Position numbers and translations under genes: made by a program | In this document: piece by piece, positions 14,301 to 32,804 of the stretch | How positions within the stretch are numbered: position 1 is the stretch's first letter | How the letters are laid out: every line of letters starts with the position of its first letter | The notes under the pieces: model-generated | What the model was told of the DNA's origin: nothing | Databases searched by the model: none | The model's input: only the letters and a program-made list of their open reading frames with translations | DNA from: Litomosoides sigmodontis | Lineage: Eukaryota > Nematoda > Chromadorea > Rhabditida > Onchocercidae | DNA length: 64,000 nt | Reading direction: 5' to 3' | NCBI GenBank assembly: GCA_963070105.1 | Contig: OY718805.1 | Coordinates: 7,856,001-7,920,000, forward strand

Positions 14301-15692
14301 TTGTCTTCCAAACCCCAGGTGGTTTTCTTATCATTTTAATTTGGTTGCCATCCATGTAACCTTTTGCTGCTATTGGTCTAGATCCTAGTATCACTTCAAC
14401 CTTTTTATCTAAACACAAAGTTCCTCTAAATGCTTTCTATTTGAAGTGAAATCACGTCAAATGATTAAATGAGAACATGACTGAACATTTTTATAGGATA
14501 ACTAGTTTATGGATCAGATTACTTAAATTTTGCAATATTTCAGACCTTCAAAGGGGAAGGGAAAACATTTGAAAATAGTGCAAGCACGAATGTTCAACGT
14601 TCGGGAAGAGATGAAGCAGGCTTTAGAAAAGAAGATAACAAGGAAATAGAATCCCGAAATGATGGCAAAACTTCGAAGTCACCGAAGCAAACGGGATTCT
14701 ACATTAATAAAAAAGCAGGCTGCGGACAGACTGGATTGAGTGATGCAGGCAATGACATTTTTAAACAACTTGGTTTTGATAAAAACATCGGAAGTCAGCT
14801 TGCCGGAGATGCGATAATTTGTGATAGTAGTGGAAAAGTGAAAAACCCGAAGTCACATGACAGATATCCACGAACATGGTTTGGATATCAGTCTGCGAAG
14901 CCCAAGAATTACTTTCCATGCTTCCCAGAAGAGAGCTACACAAAGCAGTCCAGTTCAAAACCCACAGTGATTCAGAGGCGATTATTGAGAAAAACGGATA
15001 TGGCCGTATCTCCTACGCCAATCACTCTGCTTAAGAAAAACAATGCGAAGGATATGGTACTGTCAGCTGCTACGGAAAAAACGATAAAATCTAGAAATGA
15101 AAAACAAGAAACGATGATATCCTGGAAAAGTAGTGCTATTGACAAGCTAATGGAACAGCTTAGTAAACAACGATTAAATGCTTCAGGAGAATCAAGTAAT
15201 ATAGTTGGACTGCCTGCAGCGTGTTCGTCATCCAAACCGGTAGTTGTGTTAATTCTAGTACTTTGAATGGTAGACTATTATGTATTTTGCATTCCCTTTT
15301 TAGTAGTAATGGAGTCACATGTAGGCTACAGCAATATCAAAATTTCAGGTTTTTTTTTTAATGTAATATTCAATGAATTAAATAAATGTGCTTTGTAGAT
15401 CTCAAAGGAAAAAGTCCTGTTGCGAAGATGTGAACAGATGAATTATGTACAGAAACACGACACTTCTATTGTGGTTGCTAGGGTTAGTGCAAGATCAGCA
15501 ATGGAAGGTGATACGAAGGAAGGAACTAGACCTGAAAACCATGCAGAAGTGAATTCGCGTAGTAACAATTCTGTTGTAAGTGTGCCGAATCTTGCATCAT
15601 CTTCATATATTTCTAGAACGAATAGAAGACCTCGAAAATCTCGTGTAGCTGCAAATTTGGGGTATACAAGTAGGCTGCTACGGGAACAATAA
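5319..15692 (+). CDS. xrn-1: 5'-3' exoribonuclease XRN1 (multi-exon)
   Basis: Processive exonuclease degrading decapped 5'-monophosphate RNA in the cytoplasm (mRNA decay, miRNA turnover). Exon 1 (5319-5393) gives the invariant [19 protein letters not shown]; exon 2 (5687-5818) gives [13 protein letters not shown]. Then follow [15 protein letters not shown] (about 5938), FDSNCITP (about 6292), [12 protein letters not shown] (about 6697), [14 protein letters not shown] and GLDADL|IMLGL (about 6960-7150), [13 protein letters not shown] (about 7760), [11 protein letters not shown] (8046), [10 protein letters not shown] (about 8990), [15 protein letters not shown] (about 9200), KTDLNG-like EWEAVVL region (about 9530), [10 protein letters not shown] (about 13040). 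Order and spacing match XRN1, not nuclear XRN2, and acidic catalytic residues in the N-terminal block are present. The tail (14109-15692) is basic, low-complexity and unlike other families. Exon structure between 13138 and 14109 is unclear: one splice choice stops at 13236-13238. The intron at 7068-7142 starts with GC. Confidence 0.92.
7068..7142 (+). other. GC-AG intron in XRN1
   Basis: To keep the conserved GLDADL-IMLGL junction in frame the exon must end ...GATTTG with the intron opening GCAAGT and closing ATTTAG. The nearby GT (GCAA|GTTTCC) would break the frame. GCAAGT is the usual form of the minor GC donor class. Confidence 0.65.
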
Positions 15693-18600
15693 CTTTTATG
15701 TTTATGATCATCTACTGTTTTGTTCTCCAGAATAAGCAAATGTATGTGCTACTGAAAAGATAGCAAAAAGATAAGACATCGTTTACTATTTGAATTTTAA
15801 GCAAAGCTGATTAATCCTTAGAAGGAAAGGCAGCACTGCAGAATATGTTGTCGTAAGGAAATTTTTCCCTTTGTAATTTACAAATGTGTTGAAAGATGAT
15901 TGCACTTTGTAATCCTTCCTTTTTAATTAATAAATTTATACTTGCTATATTCGTAATAGAAACATTGGTTGTTAACCTAACATATATATGCCCAATCATT
16001 GACTGTCCAATCAAAGTATGAGTAATCGCAGGTCGGTTATTACTGTGTTCGAAGAATGAAGCTTACAACAATATATACCTTTACTCAACCTATCAAAATT
16101 TCCTTCAGTTAAACACTTCGAATTGTAATTCAAATATTAAAAATACCAATCAAATTGACCACCGTTACCAAAACTATCAACCAGTTTTCTTCTTTTTTTG
16201 TGAAGACATCAAGTAAAACTGCTGCGATAATTGCAAAGAAGGAGAAGGATGCACAAATATTTACTTAGCCATATAATGAACACATAAAGTGTTATACCGC
16301 AAGATGAACAATAATAAAGGGCAAAAATTGGAAAACAACATTCTAAAAACTGCAGCATTACTGTAATAAAAAACGTGCTGAAGTAACTTTAACAAATTTT
16401 TTACCTTAACTACCTTGACTCTATTACCGTATCAAAACTAACCGTCATTAGAAAATTCTCGTGTTACTTCAATCGTTTTTAATTTCTTTTTATTAGGTGT
16501 ATCATTTGGTTAACATATCCATACGATGAGAGAAGAGAATGTTGCACAATGCAATAATTCATTTATTTTGAAAAAATCAGAACGATTTGGTAGAAAAAAG
16601 AGAAGTTATCACCTCTAAATAAGAAAAAAAAAACCCACAAATTGGTGGGTGCAAAATGAATTAGGTAATTCTCAAAGAATTGCAATCTGTTCCAATTTAT
16701 AATTCACTAATTAGCCTCATTCTTTTGTCTATATGAACTGGGAGACTTAGGCAGTTACGTATATGTGCAGTTAATCAATTATCCTAATCTGAATAACTTG
16801 CAGCAAAAAAAAAATGTGTAACATGGTTGCAAAATATTAATTTCATCGGTTAAAAATAATTCCAAGCGAGAGGGAGAGCGAAATTAAAAAAGCAGAGATG
16901 GTGGGAATAAAATTGGCAGCAACCAAAAATGCATTTCAGCATCGTACTGACAATGTTAATAATAATTTACCACAGTAAAATGTGGAGAGGGAGAGAGAGA
17001 GACAGACAGACAATAAAGGGACAGACAAGGGAAATAACGGATAGTTAACAACAAAAGTATAACAGATGATTGAAATGACATTATTTGAATGTCACATTTT
17101 TTTCCGACCTTCAAATTATACCACCATAATGGTTTCTTTTTTCTGAAGGAAATCAGAAGTCAATTCTGACTTAATGTTTTAAAATACACGAAGAAAAATA
17201 CACGAAGAAATACGAAGAAAAATAGGATTGCATTAAACACACTCTAAAGATTGCATTAAAAATGATGTAAAAAAAAGGGAATGCAATGGGCGATTGGTTA
17301 GTAATTGAATTTTCACAATTCCAAAAACTAAATAAAAAATTGATACGAAAAAAATCCCTCAACTCTCACTCTTTCTTTACATACAATCTAAACTATCTAA
17401 TTTAAAATCAAAAGTCATCTCATTTTCCCTTCTCACTTCAGCTTCATCCCATTATCATCATCATTATTTTCCGTCTTTTTTTATATGCTACACACATTCC
17501 TTAGTCATCTGGAATTTCTTCCAAAAATAGAAGCATAAAAGAAGTTGTAATTTAACAACAAAAATTTCAGCAATTTTAGCAAGTCCTAGAAAAGAACAAA
17601 GTACAGATTAAAACAATTCATAAATCAATCTAATTTCCTTCACATCTCTATATTTGAGGTATGCAAATATGTTGGATAGTGTTAACGAAGTTATTTTCCT
17701 CTACACTATTTATAAATATTGAACCAAAGAAGAGACAATAGTCAGACTAACCCTGAACATGGATGGCGCTTGAGCGGAGGACTTAATTGTTGCATAGCCT
17801 GCGTTTATTAACAAAATGTTAGAACGACACAAATCTATGCAGAAAACCACTGATAGTTCAATCAATTCGAACAAAGTTTGTTGGAACAACGTGCTTCTTA
17901 AAGTTTTTAACTCTACCACGAGCGGAATAATATATGATAATTAAGATGATAAGGAAAAAATAACGAGAGATGAAAGTAGACAGTTGTCTGTAGAAAACAG
18001 ATAAGAATTATATAATAGTATATATGTATAAAACTGAAACAACGAATAATACACAAACAATACTTGAACATCAAAACAAGCAAAAAAGTTCTGTCCCAGA
18101 GGAATGGCATTTACCCAATACAGCGATCTCCAGTACGAAATAATCACAGTAGTAATGATAATGATCAGTAACCACTTATCATCATCATTATCGACACCAA
18201 CATCACCAGTTAAAAATAAAATGATAAAATAGCGTTGTGAATTCTAAAATGCCGCAACAAAACGATTTATAGTCAGAGCACCGACCTCGACCTGCTGCAA
18301 ACCCGTAGTAGAAGCGAGATCGGTAGCATCGACTAACAAATAAACAAATTATACTATCGAAGCAATTCATTGCCACTAGATGTTTAAATGAAACAATACG
18401 GCAAAAAGTAAGTTGTAATGTACTCAATCCCTCCAGCTGACTTCTCCTTTTAATTAATTCAGGCCTCCATTCTTTTTTTCGTCAATTAAACTCTATTTCC
18501 TGTTACGGGGAATCCTTTATTAATTAGTAAAGCAACGAAGAACTTCCTTTCACTGATAGTAACGCTGACTACCATAGGATCATCAGACGTCCCTTTTTCC

Positions 18601-18808
18601 GGATAGCGATAGCCTTTTTTTGAAGGTCAAAACATATGACCATTAAGGGTTAAGCATCGCCATCATACACACAACTCATCGATTCAGAGATACTGAAGTC
18701 GAACAATGGAAAGTGGAAAAAGTAAAAGTCAAATAAACCAATCAGGCAGGTAGAAAACACGTGGAATGAAGTACATAACATTTCACTCCCTTTCTTTCGT
18801 CGCTGCGT
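15693..18808. other. Convergent 3' intergenic region
   Basis: Lies between the stop codons of XRN1 (plus) and the SKI-like gene (minus), so it holds both 3' UTRs and polyadenylation sites. It is AT-rich with scattered A/T homopolymers and a GA run near 16986-17002. Open frames of 60-75 codons on the minus strand (for example 17710-17919 and 18203-18427) lack homology or splice support. No RNA gene was recognised. Confidence 0.55.
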
Positions 18809-21674
18809 TCAAGAAATTGGAACATTCGCTGCACTCAATCCTTTCAGACCAACCAAAACAGTACTACTAGCAAGTGCACTACGTAAAAGCGCATTTTCAC
18901 GACGCAGTTGTCCATTTTGGTTAAGTAATAATTCTTTTTCACGCCGGAATTCCGTAACCAACAACTTAGCTACCGACAAAACGGGTTCCTTCAGTGTTTG
19001 ATCCAACAATCTCTCCAGTGAAGTTCCTGCAAAATAATTAACCCATTTTTCCCTTATTTCCTTTCATATAAATCTCATATATATTCCATACAGGCAGAGA
19101 TCCATCATGAAGAAAAAAGCACATCATACACCTTTTTCAAATTTTTGTTTTTTTGAAATATACAACCATATTTACAAGGAAGAGTAGATATTATTCAAAT
19201 ATGATACCTGTCTTGCTAATCGTGCACGTTGGCATATCGGAATCTGTAGTAGACGATACCGGCGCACGTTTGCTGCAGAAACCTCCATCGGTGACGACTA
19301 CATTTTGTCTCATATCAGCCGTTGATTTAGTGCTGTCAACAGCTGGTGCAGATGGAAGCGCAGACGACTGCGTCTCATAAACTGGTTTCCATCGAATATC
19401 CGGTGCAACATCGGAGGAAGGATTTGAAAGGACGGGTAGTCTACTGTATGATTCTGCTAGATGTAATTGTGAGGTAACAAACTGTAGTGCAAGAAGTGAT
19501 TGTAATTGAGGACTTATCAATGATGCTGCAGATGATTGGCCGGTATAACAACCATTTGTACCAATCACTGGTACCTGTAGCGGGAGAAATGATGAATCTT
19601 GAGTTACCGCAGTTAAAGGAGCTGTTGATGTGGCTGCCGTTAAGGCTGTTGCAGCAACGCTTGTGTTTTGAGCGGCAGTAGAAAGCTTGAAGATATGCTC
19701 ATTGATTTCATTTAATGATTGCATCGATGTAGAAACTGCTGGATCAACCCTAATTCCAGCTCCTACTTCACTTTCAACTTTATGAGACTTTGCTGATGTC
19801 GTTGCTGCCAAATTAGACAATTTTGAGGAACTGTCGTTTTCAGCCGTCTGAAAAAAGATGAAATGGTACAGAGAGAGAAAGATCAAAAAGAATTTTATTT
19901 AAAAGTTTAATTTTCTTTAAACTTCAATTGTTTTTACTTGGTTAATTTTTAAATAAACATTTCCAAAGTATAACAATCACAGTACTATTGAAGCATTCGC
20001 TCCCTCCTTTTCATTAATCCTATAAGCTACTTACATTAGAATTTGATGATGTTATTTCATTAGTAATCAATGTTCACAACTGATCAGTGTATGAAGGCAT
20101 AATTTCATCGGTGATCATCGTACAAACAAATATCATCCTCATTTCAACAACTACCTGTTACCCTTTCCACCGCTTAACTTTCACCAAATTATTACTTTTT
20201 TAAAAATTTAAATGTGACGCTTATAATTCCATCATAAGCATGTCGTAATGCTTACCAAACCAAATGAATTGTTTCTGGCAGAGACGAACATTACACAAAA
20301 AGGATGGGAATTCTATCATTTAATTGAGCTAAAACATTCATTGCGGAGTTTTAAATAGCATCATTTTATATTCAACTAGCAATCAACCAACCCAACCTAT
20401 CATCAATGCATCACTCCACCACTATCTTCACTGTTGTCCTCTTTCCTCTCCGAATATGCTATAATTTCCTTTTTTTTTTTATATCAATTACCGCATGGAA
20501 GGAAAGGAAAAGGAGATGAAAATGAATGTGTACAGTAAGCACTTCGTTCCTTTCGAAATCTTTCATTTTGCCTTATTTAAAAGAAGATGTGTACCTATCT
20601 AATTCACGATCTCACATCTCATCTCAATCCTTCACTTTTCTACCTTACACTAAATCTCCAATCACAGACAATACACCTTGTATTCTTCTTCCCTTTTTCC
20701 TCCTCTCTTTTTTCTCCCTTTCTAAAATTCATTGCATACATAAATTTCCTCATCTTCTACCAAACACTCCTCTCACCTTCGTTTTTTCCAAGAAACAAAA
20801 AGAAGGAGAAAAGACTGCGAAAAGCAAAACGATTCATCATTTTAGCTTTGAATATAATAATGCATATTCATGCACAGAACGAAATATCATGTTGAAGTGT
20901 AAAACTTCAACAGACTCACTGGAAAATGTCAAAAATGCAATAATTCCCACGAGCTATCGGGAAATTTATAGTAGATTAAATAGGAAAAAAAAATTTGTCA
21001 AAGCTTACAACAAAACAGTGGAGAGGAAGCAGAGAATCAAAACAAGTCATTTACATAAGCCGATTTGCTAGTCAAAAAATAAAAACTCTACAAAGCAGTT
21101 TAATCGTTGGACCAAAGTTTGTAACCAAATATGAACTGTTTTACACAACATAATATTTTCCATCAATCATTATAAATGAAAATAACAAGTTCATATTATT
21201 TTATAAAAAAAACCACAACATATTGCTAGAGCTTCTCCCTATCTAAATTACACACTCTAAGTGCAAAAAATTATGCCCAGTGATATTTTATAACTTATTG
21301 CCTTCTTAATTAAAGTATTTCAAATTTGCTTCATACTTGAAAATTTCATTGTTGAAGTAGTTCTCTCAAATAATCTAATCTATGCTTTTATTTGTCTAGT
21401 AAAAATAACACTGATGAAATTCTCCTTTCTTTTTTCCACCATTTTCAAATGAAATGGGAAAGGAATGAGAAACGTCACTCTCGCCGTAGTCACTTCCAGG
21501 AATGCGCAAGTTTTCAACTGTAAGAAACGCTAGTAAATAGTCGTAATAAAAGTAGCAATACCGATGCTGATGATAGTGTAAAATCTTCCTCATTAGCTCC
21601 ATCAATTCATTCCAAATTCAATGCTCGTCGTAGTACTACTCATCTTGTACTGCTTTGTTTGGGGCCTATGAGTA

Positions 21675-21706
<32 letters not shown>

Positions 21707-22254
21707 TGTGTGTATGTGTGTGTGGGTGTGTATGTGTGTGTGTGTGTGTGTGGGTGCCTATAGGAAGCAATCACTTCCACATCACTGTAATAATAGCAAA
21801 ACGACAGCAATCGAACTTTCACTCCATCCCTAATTTACAGATAGCACTGTGAATTGGAAAAAGATGAGAAAAGAGAAAAGGACAAAAAGTGAGAGAGAGA
21901 GAGGGAGAGGAGAGAACAGAAGAAGAGAAGAGAGAAAGAGTACGTAACTAATTATGCACTTTTATTTTTGCTTACTCTTTCCTTTTTACATTAATTGCTA
22001 AGTTATTTACTTCTACTACGACTACTTAATACTTATCAAAAGAATTTTAAAAGAATTTAAAAAAAAATCTAAAAGTGATCAGTTTTCATGAACTCTTCTA
22101 GTGCTATTAGCTATCCATCAAACAACAACATAAAAAAAAAAAGCAGAAGGAGAGAAAAAAGAACCATTTAAAATGCACGGAAGAAGTATGAAGTGCAAAG
22201 TACGAAAAACCAGTTCAATTTTCTACCACACCAACAACTTTCCACATCCTATCC

Positions 22255-22288
<34 letters not shown>

Positions 22289-23916
22289 TTCTCTCACTCA
22301 TTCTTCCTTCTTCCCTTCTCTCCTCTTTTGTTCTTCGAGTTTTCATTTCCATTCCACAAGGGAACAGCAGAATGATAACGATGGTGATGAAGAAGAAGAT
22401 AGAAAGAGTAAACAGAAAACTCTGTTATCAAATCGTACAGCGTCCCATCGTCTGTTATCAGCGAACAGATAGGAATGAGTAATGGATGGAAATGTTTCCT
22501 CAATGATAATTTCAATCACCATCCCTTCTAAATATATGCATTTTGTAAAATTAATTATGTATCATACAATAAAAGGGAAGCATTGCATTCTTCCTCAATC
22601 TAAATTTAAAAAAAAAGAACAATTTCCTGAGCTGCACAGCACAAGTCCTTGTGAAATTCCCGAAGTTGAAATTCTTGTACTTTTCTTTTCTATTATAACC
22701 ACTGAAATTCAAATACTTTTCAAGGAGAAAGGGTAAAAACTGTTGTTATCAGACAGAGAGCCAATCAGTCTACATCAATCTGATGATCGTTCTCGCTAAT
22801 GCTCACAGTCAATTATTAATGGTGATCGATGATCGATGATCACTGGTTCATGATCATTGATCAGCAATGACGGAAAATGACCAATGAGGCAAGTGGTTGC
22901 TTCCAACTAATCAAAAAATTCAATACTTCTTCAAGGCGCAGCGTGATGCATATTGGATGCAAGAGGACGACCATAGCCCAAATAGCTTAGTTATACTTTT
23001 TTTTTAAAATGACTTTGAAGTGAAACTACCAAAACATTACAAAATAATATTAATTGACGAAAGCATAAATTCAACAAAAGAGGAAAAAAATTGAAGGAAA
23101 TTTTTAAATTTCAAAAATAGTACGAACACTACCGTAAAAGCATGTGAAGCGGATCGTTTGCCAAGACGTATCGGTGGATATTTGTATAATTCAAGTTTTT
23201 GTAATGCTTTCAAATCATCCTCGTACGATTCTGGTAAATGCAAATAATGTCGCCAATTGGATGAATCAAAACCCCAATGGCAAATGCGACGAAATTGTTG
23301 GATGGAATGTGAATGTGAAACGAATTTTTCGCCAGTAAAGAGCAATTTACATTGGGTACACTCAATTTGCTCATCGGTATCCAGCATTGGTATCAATGTA
23401 CCGGTGCAACCATCAAAGCAATCATGCACAACCGGCACAGCATCACTGTCGTACGAGGCAATACCTGTTGCTAGCCGATAGCCACTACATTGTGGTAGTA
23501 ATTTAGCAACCAATCGTTCTGCATCACTTTTTGTTACCAAACCACAACTATCAGCTGTCATTGGCATAACTCCAGCTAATTTTAGTGTATCCAATTGTTG
23601 TTGACTTGCAACTGATATATGAATATTTAAATCGACAAATAATTCATTGATATCATTAACTGCAACACCACGCAATACAACGCTTATTATCTGCGGAAAG
23701 CATAAACGACACTCGCCGCCAATTACAAAGCAATAGATTAGATGACCATTTAAACGGGTACTTTTAAGTGATGATGAAACGTGATCAGCTGGTAACAGCA
23801 ATGGACTTGGTTGAACTGGTAATATGCCACGGAAGCGTGATGATAACTCGTCAAGCAGAATATCATCCGCTGATGCTAACTGACCAACCGATTCCATCGA
23901 TATATTATTAATACTT

Positions 23917-23950
<34 letters not shown>

Positions 23951-23958
23951 TAGTTGTG

Positions 23959-23992
<34 letters not shown>

Positions 23993-24299
23993 CAGTAGTG
24001 GTAGTGGTACTTTTATTTGCTGCTACTGCTACTACTACCGTTGTGTCTGCTGCTTTCGGTGCTGCTACTGCTGCTGCAACTGCAGCTGAGGATGAAACAG
24101 TTGCCGCTATTACTGAATTCGATAAAATGGATGGTGTCTTGAAGGTTGTGCCCAATTCACGTACTTCTCCGACACTATCAGCTGCAATTCCTGATTTACC
24201 ATATCCGGTTACCGTTGTTGCTTCTGTCGTTGTTGTTGCTGTTGTTGGCTGCCATACTGCTACCTCTGTTGCTGTTGCTGTTGCTGTTGTTGGTGCCGC

Positions 24300-24333
<34 letters not shown>

Positions 24334-24434
24334 GCTTCAATGGTTTCACCAATTTTGATTGCTGAAGAAGAGAACGAGGACGACGAGGTCGACGCCGACG
24401 TCGACGTCGACGATGACAGGGCCGTGAGCGCCAT
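18809..24434 (-). CDS. SKI/SnoN-family transcriptional co-repressor (three coding exons)
   Basis: Nuclear co-repressor that binds SMADs and tunes TGF-beta signalling; the C. elegans counterpart would be DAF-5. Exons 24434-23133, 19847-19208 and 19026-18809 join in phases 0 and 1 and total 2160 nt, about 719 residues. Exon 1 has a Ser/Thr/Ala-rich N-terminus with two threonine runs (about residues 35-45 and 143-175), then the SKI/SNO/DAC domain (CFVIGGECRLCFPQI, SCGLVTKSDAERL), then the SMAD4-binding SAND-like domain with zinc-ligand-type spacing (HDCFDGCTGTLIP, CTQCKLLF, FVSHSH, HWGFDSSNWRHYL). Exon 2 is Ser/Thr/Ala-rich with no recognised domain. Exon 3 is a heptad-like helix (VTEFRREKELLLNQNGQLRR) suited to the dimerising coiled coil of SKI proteins. 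The Met at 24434 is chosen because upstream sequence is Cys/Val-rich CA-repeat translation; an in-frame Met at 24518 is possible. SKI/SnoN fits better than SKOR because of the HWGFDS-NWR motif. Confidence 0.88.
21673..21752. repeat. (TG)n microsatellite with TATG/GGTG interruptions
   Basis: About 80 bp of TG dinucleotides broken by four short interruptions, inside the SKI-like intron. Confidence 0.9.
22255..22287. repeat. (CT)n microsatellite
   Basis: About 16 uninterrupted CT units inside the SKI-like intron. Confidence 0.85.
23916..24008. repeat. Coding trinucleotide repeat, polythreonine
   Basis: GTA/GTG/GTT triplets on the plus strand read as ACT/ACC/AAC-class threonine codons in the minus-strand SKI-like gene, giving roughly 30 nearly consecutive Thr. 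A second similar block lies at about 24298-24336. Mixed synonymous codons show it is not a pure recent slippage product throughout. Confidence 0.85.
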
Positions 24435-29452
<5,018 letters not shown>

Positions 29453-29525
29453 CGTCCACAATTTGCTATAACAAGCATATTTTAATAGATCAGATGCTTC
29501 ATTAAAAATGTTTTTTCGAAGTTCT
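29453..29525 (-). other. Orphan exon-like segment (73 nt, unassigned)
   Basis: On the minus strand TTTTACAG precedes the segment and GTAAGT follows it, both strong consensus, and exactly one frame is open, reading ELRKNIFNEASDLLKYAC and onward to KLWT. I do not recognise it. Being minus-strand and about 5 kb upstream of the SKI-like start, it could be a 5' exon of that gene, an exon of an unseen gene, or chance. Confidence 0.3.
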
Positions 29526-29697
29526 CTGTAAAATAAAACAAGCAAAAAGTGAGATGCATAAATGAATGAATGAACGAATGGAACAATAGAATGAAATGAA
29601 TTTAGCCTTTCAAATGATGAAATAAATTTAAAATTAGCATGAAATAATAATAATTAATAATGATAATGATAATGATAATGATAGTGATAATGATGAT

Positions 29698-29947
<250 letters not shown>

Positions 29948-30502
29948 CAAAATTCAAGTAATCAGAATACTAAATAATTTGTGGAAAAAATTTAGCAATA
30001 AAGTGAATTTTATTATTATTATTATTTATTATTATTAGAAAATATGATCCACGAAAGGTGACATTGAAAAGGAAGTATGAACGAGGAAACATTCTCTCTT
30101 TCTCTCTCTCCCCTGTCTCTGTCCTCCTCCTCCCTCTTTGGCCAAAGTGTAACATTTGTCTCACTGAACGCCAAATGAATTAATTTGTGGAATTGTGTGA
30201 ATTTTCCCATGTGCAAACATTATATCATTGTTAGCTAATTTTACCATCAATATAACTTTTAAATGTCAATATAACTTTAAATATTAAACTGTAATGTGTT
30301 AGATAAATTGGTGACAAATTTTTGCGTAAGAAAATTTAAAAAAAAATGTTTTTTATTTTAATACCTTTAACAATGTTAAATGTATAGTGATAAAATATAA
30401 TGAGAATTTCGAATTAATTCCCTCTCATCCATGGTAACGATTGTGATAATTTAACATAAATTCACAACTGATGCTAGCGTAATAATAGGAATTAGAAAAT
30501 AT

Positions 30503-30659
<157 letters not shown>

Positions 30660-32804
30660 AAGAGAGACTCGCTTCTCAATTAATTCTCTCAGTTATTTTC
30701 TTTTTATCCCAAACTTGTCTTACATTTCTGAATCGAATTGATGACGCATCCATCTTAACAAAAAGTTGTTTATATCAAAATTCGTTGTAAAAACCAATTC
30801 ATTTCATCACACCATAGGAAAAAAAATGAATAAATGAAAAATCTCGGAGGGAAAACACTCCTATTTTATGCATGAAAAAATTTTATATTTTTTTCCGACT
30901 TTCTTTTTTTCAATTCTCCAAAAAAATGTTATTTTAACAAATTAAAAAAAGAGAAAAAATGCACATAGAAATGGATTCCTTTACTGTTAGCATTTATTTC
31001 TATTTTAAATAAACAATAACAAAAAGAATGAAAAGAAGATGAATGCGAACTAAAATTAGAACATTGAATAATGTACTTTCAGTTTATATCTTCTCTTCCC
31101 CCACTTCCTTCTCCTCTCAAAGTAGAACATTTAATAAACATATTTTTTCTAAACATTTTGAAAAACTTAAAAAAAGCACTTAATATAGTACCAACTATGG
31201 CTCATTTTTTTTCATCACTTCGCAAAATTCAAAATGTCCTTTCATTGTTTTCCTTGTGTTTATATTTGCATATTAAAATTGTCATGTCTCTCAAGTATTG
31301 CGAAAAATTTTACTCCAAAATACTCTAAGTGAAAATTGTTGTACAGTAATATATATGGTGATGAATTATTTGTTGAATAATTTAACAGAAAAATATTTTT
31401 ACTATTCGTTGTACTGTATAATATGATCGATTGATTGAAGGTCTTGAAATCATACTGTTCACTCAAGCAATCATTAGCATTTTTATGAATGAACCGATTT
31501 TAATATTTAAATCACTTTTTTGTTGCTCAGATTCATTGTGTTGAAATACGATCAATAACACAGTTCGATGTTGTAAGCGTCTATTTAAAATGATATCGTC
31601 GGAGAGATAACACAGCTCTCCAATTTATCAATATTAAATGCATCACTTTTTTTTCTTTCAAATAAATTCCCTGAAATTACAAAATTCTCATGCACATACA
31701 TATGTGTATGTATGTTTATATTTGTTTGTGCGGATGTACAAGTTGAGAGAAAAAGTATTTTCATTAATTAATTAGTTTTGGGGATGAAAAATAAGGGAAA
31801 CAATAGTATTGGAAAAAGCGTTGGAAATAACATACAACAAGATACGACGGATCGGCATATTTCATTCTTTCTCACTTTTTTCCATCATAAATCGCATTAT
31901 TTCTAACAAATCATGGATTAATTGCAAAAATAATGGAGGAGCATATGTCTTCGATGCCATAATTTAATTCCCTTACCAGATGGTAGCGTATATATATATA
32001 TATATATATTGTTTTAAAATACAAAAAAAAGCAAAGCACTTAATCAGGGAAAAATTTTGCTAACATATTTCAAAATTAAACAAAATTTCATTCCCAAACA
32101 TTGAAAAATCTCACCTTCAATTTCAGAACACTGTTCTTGTTCTTTCACTTAGGAAAGTCTTCTTTTACAGTCGCATTAGGATACACTTTAGTATCATACA
32201 GTTTAATTCTGTTAAAATACCTCTAGACAACGAGAAAGAGTAAAAAAAAAAAGAATGAGAATTAATGATGTTAAGAGAAATGTGGCGATAACTTGAAATA
32301 TTACAACGCACACCTTAATTAATCAAAATTTTATATTTTCAACACTGGAGCAAAGGCAAAAAATTTTCACTTTGAGGAAACACAAAAAAAACCTATCGGA
32401 TACCGATATTTCCTTTCTCTGTTCTTCTTTCACTGCCGAACAGGCGTAGTAATAAGTGAAAAACTGCGAAAAACTATATATGTATCACCAGAACGTCTTG
32501 ATGTTGCTGCACGTTAGGTACAGAGATATATAGGGAGTCCAAAATAAATTTATAACTTTTGATTTAATACAACTCGTCATAAGGATGTAACATCATTAGA
32601 TAATCTTATGGGGATTAACGATATTTCAATTCAACAGCTAAAAATCAAGCGACGAATTCCATTTAGGGTACACAATAGTCCATATCATTACAATTTGAAT
32701 GTTAAGAGTTATATTCAGTCATATTCAACATATCTGGAGCAAGGAAAAAAAAACAATAATACATCACAGCTCAAAGTAAATTATCACAACTTATCTTCCT
32801 TTCT

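Larger units (their letters stand above)
19848..23132 (-). other. 3.3-kb intron of the SKI-like gene, rich in simple repeats
   Basis: Joins the phase-0 junction HAFT|TAEN. It contains pyrimidine-rich stretches (20400-20800), a TG microsatellite (21673-21752), a GA-rich run (about 21891-21950), a CT microsatellite (22255-22287) and a cluster of overlapping GATC words (22822-22865). Plus-strand frames such as 20526-21071 and 22173-22472 are low-complexity and are not called genes. Confidence 0.75.

Noticed and set aside
20526..21071. 181-codon plus-strand frame
   Set aside because: Low-complexity Ser/Leu/Phe sequence in an intron of the SKI-like gene; no recognisable domain.
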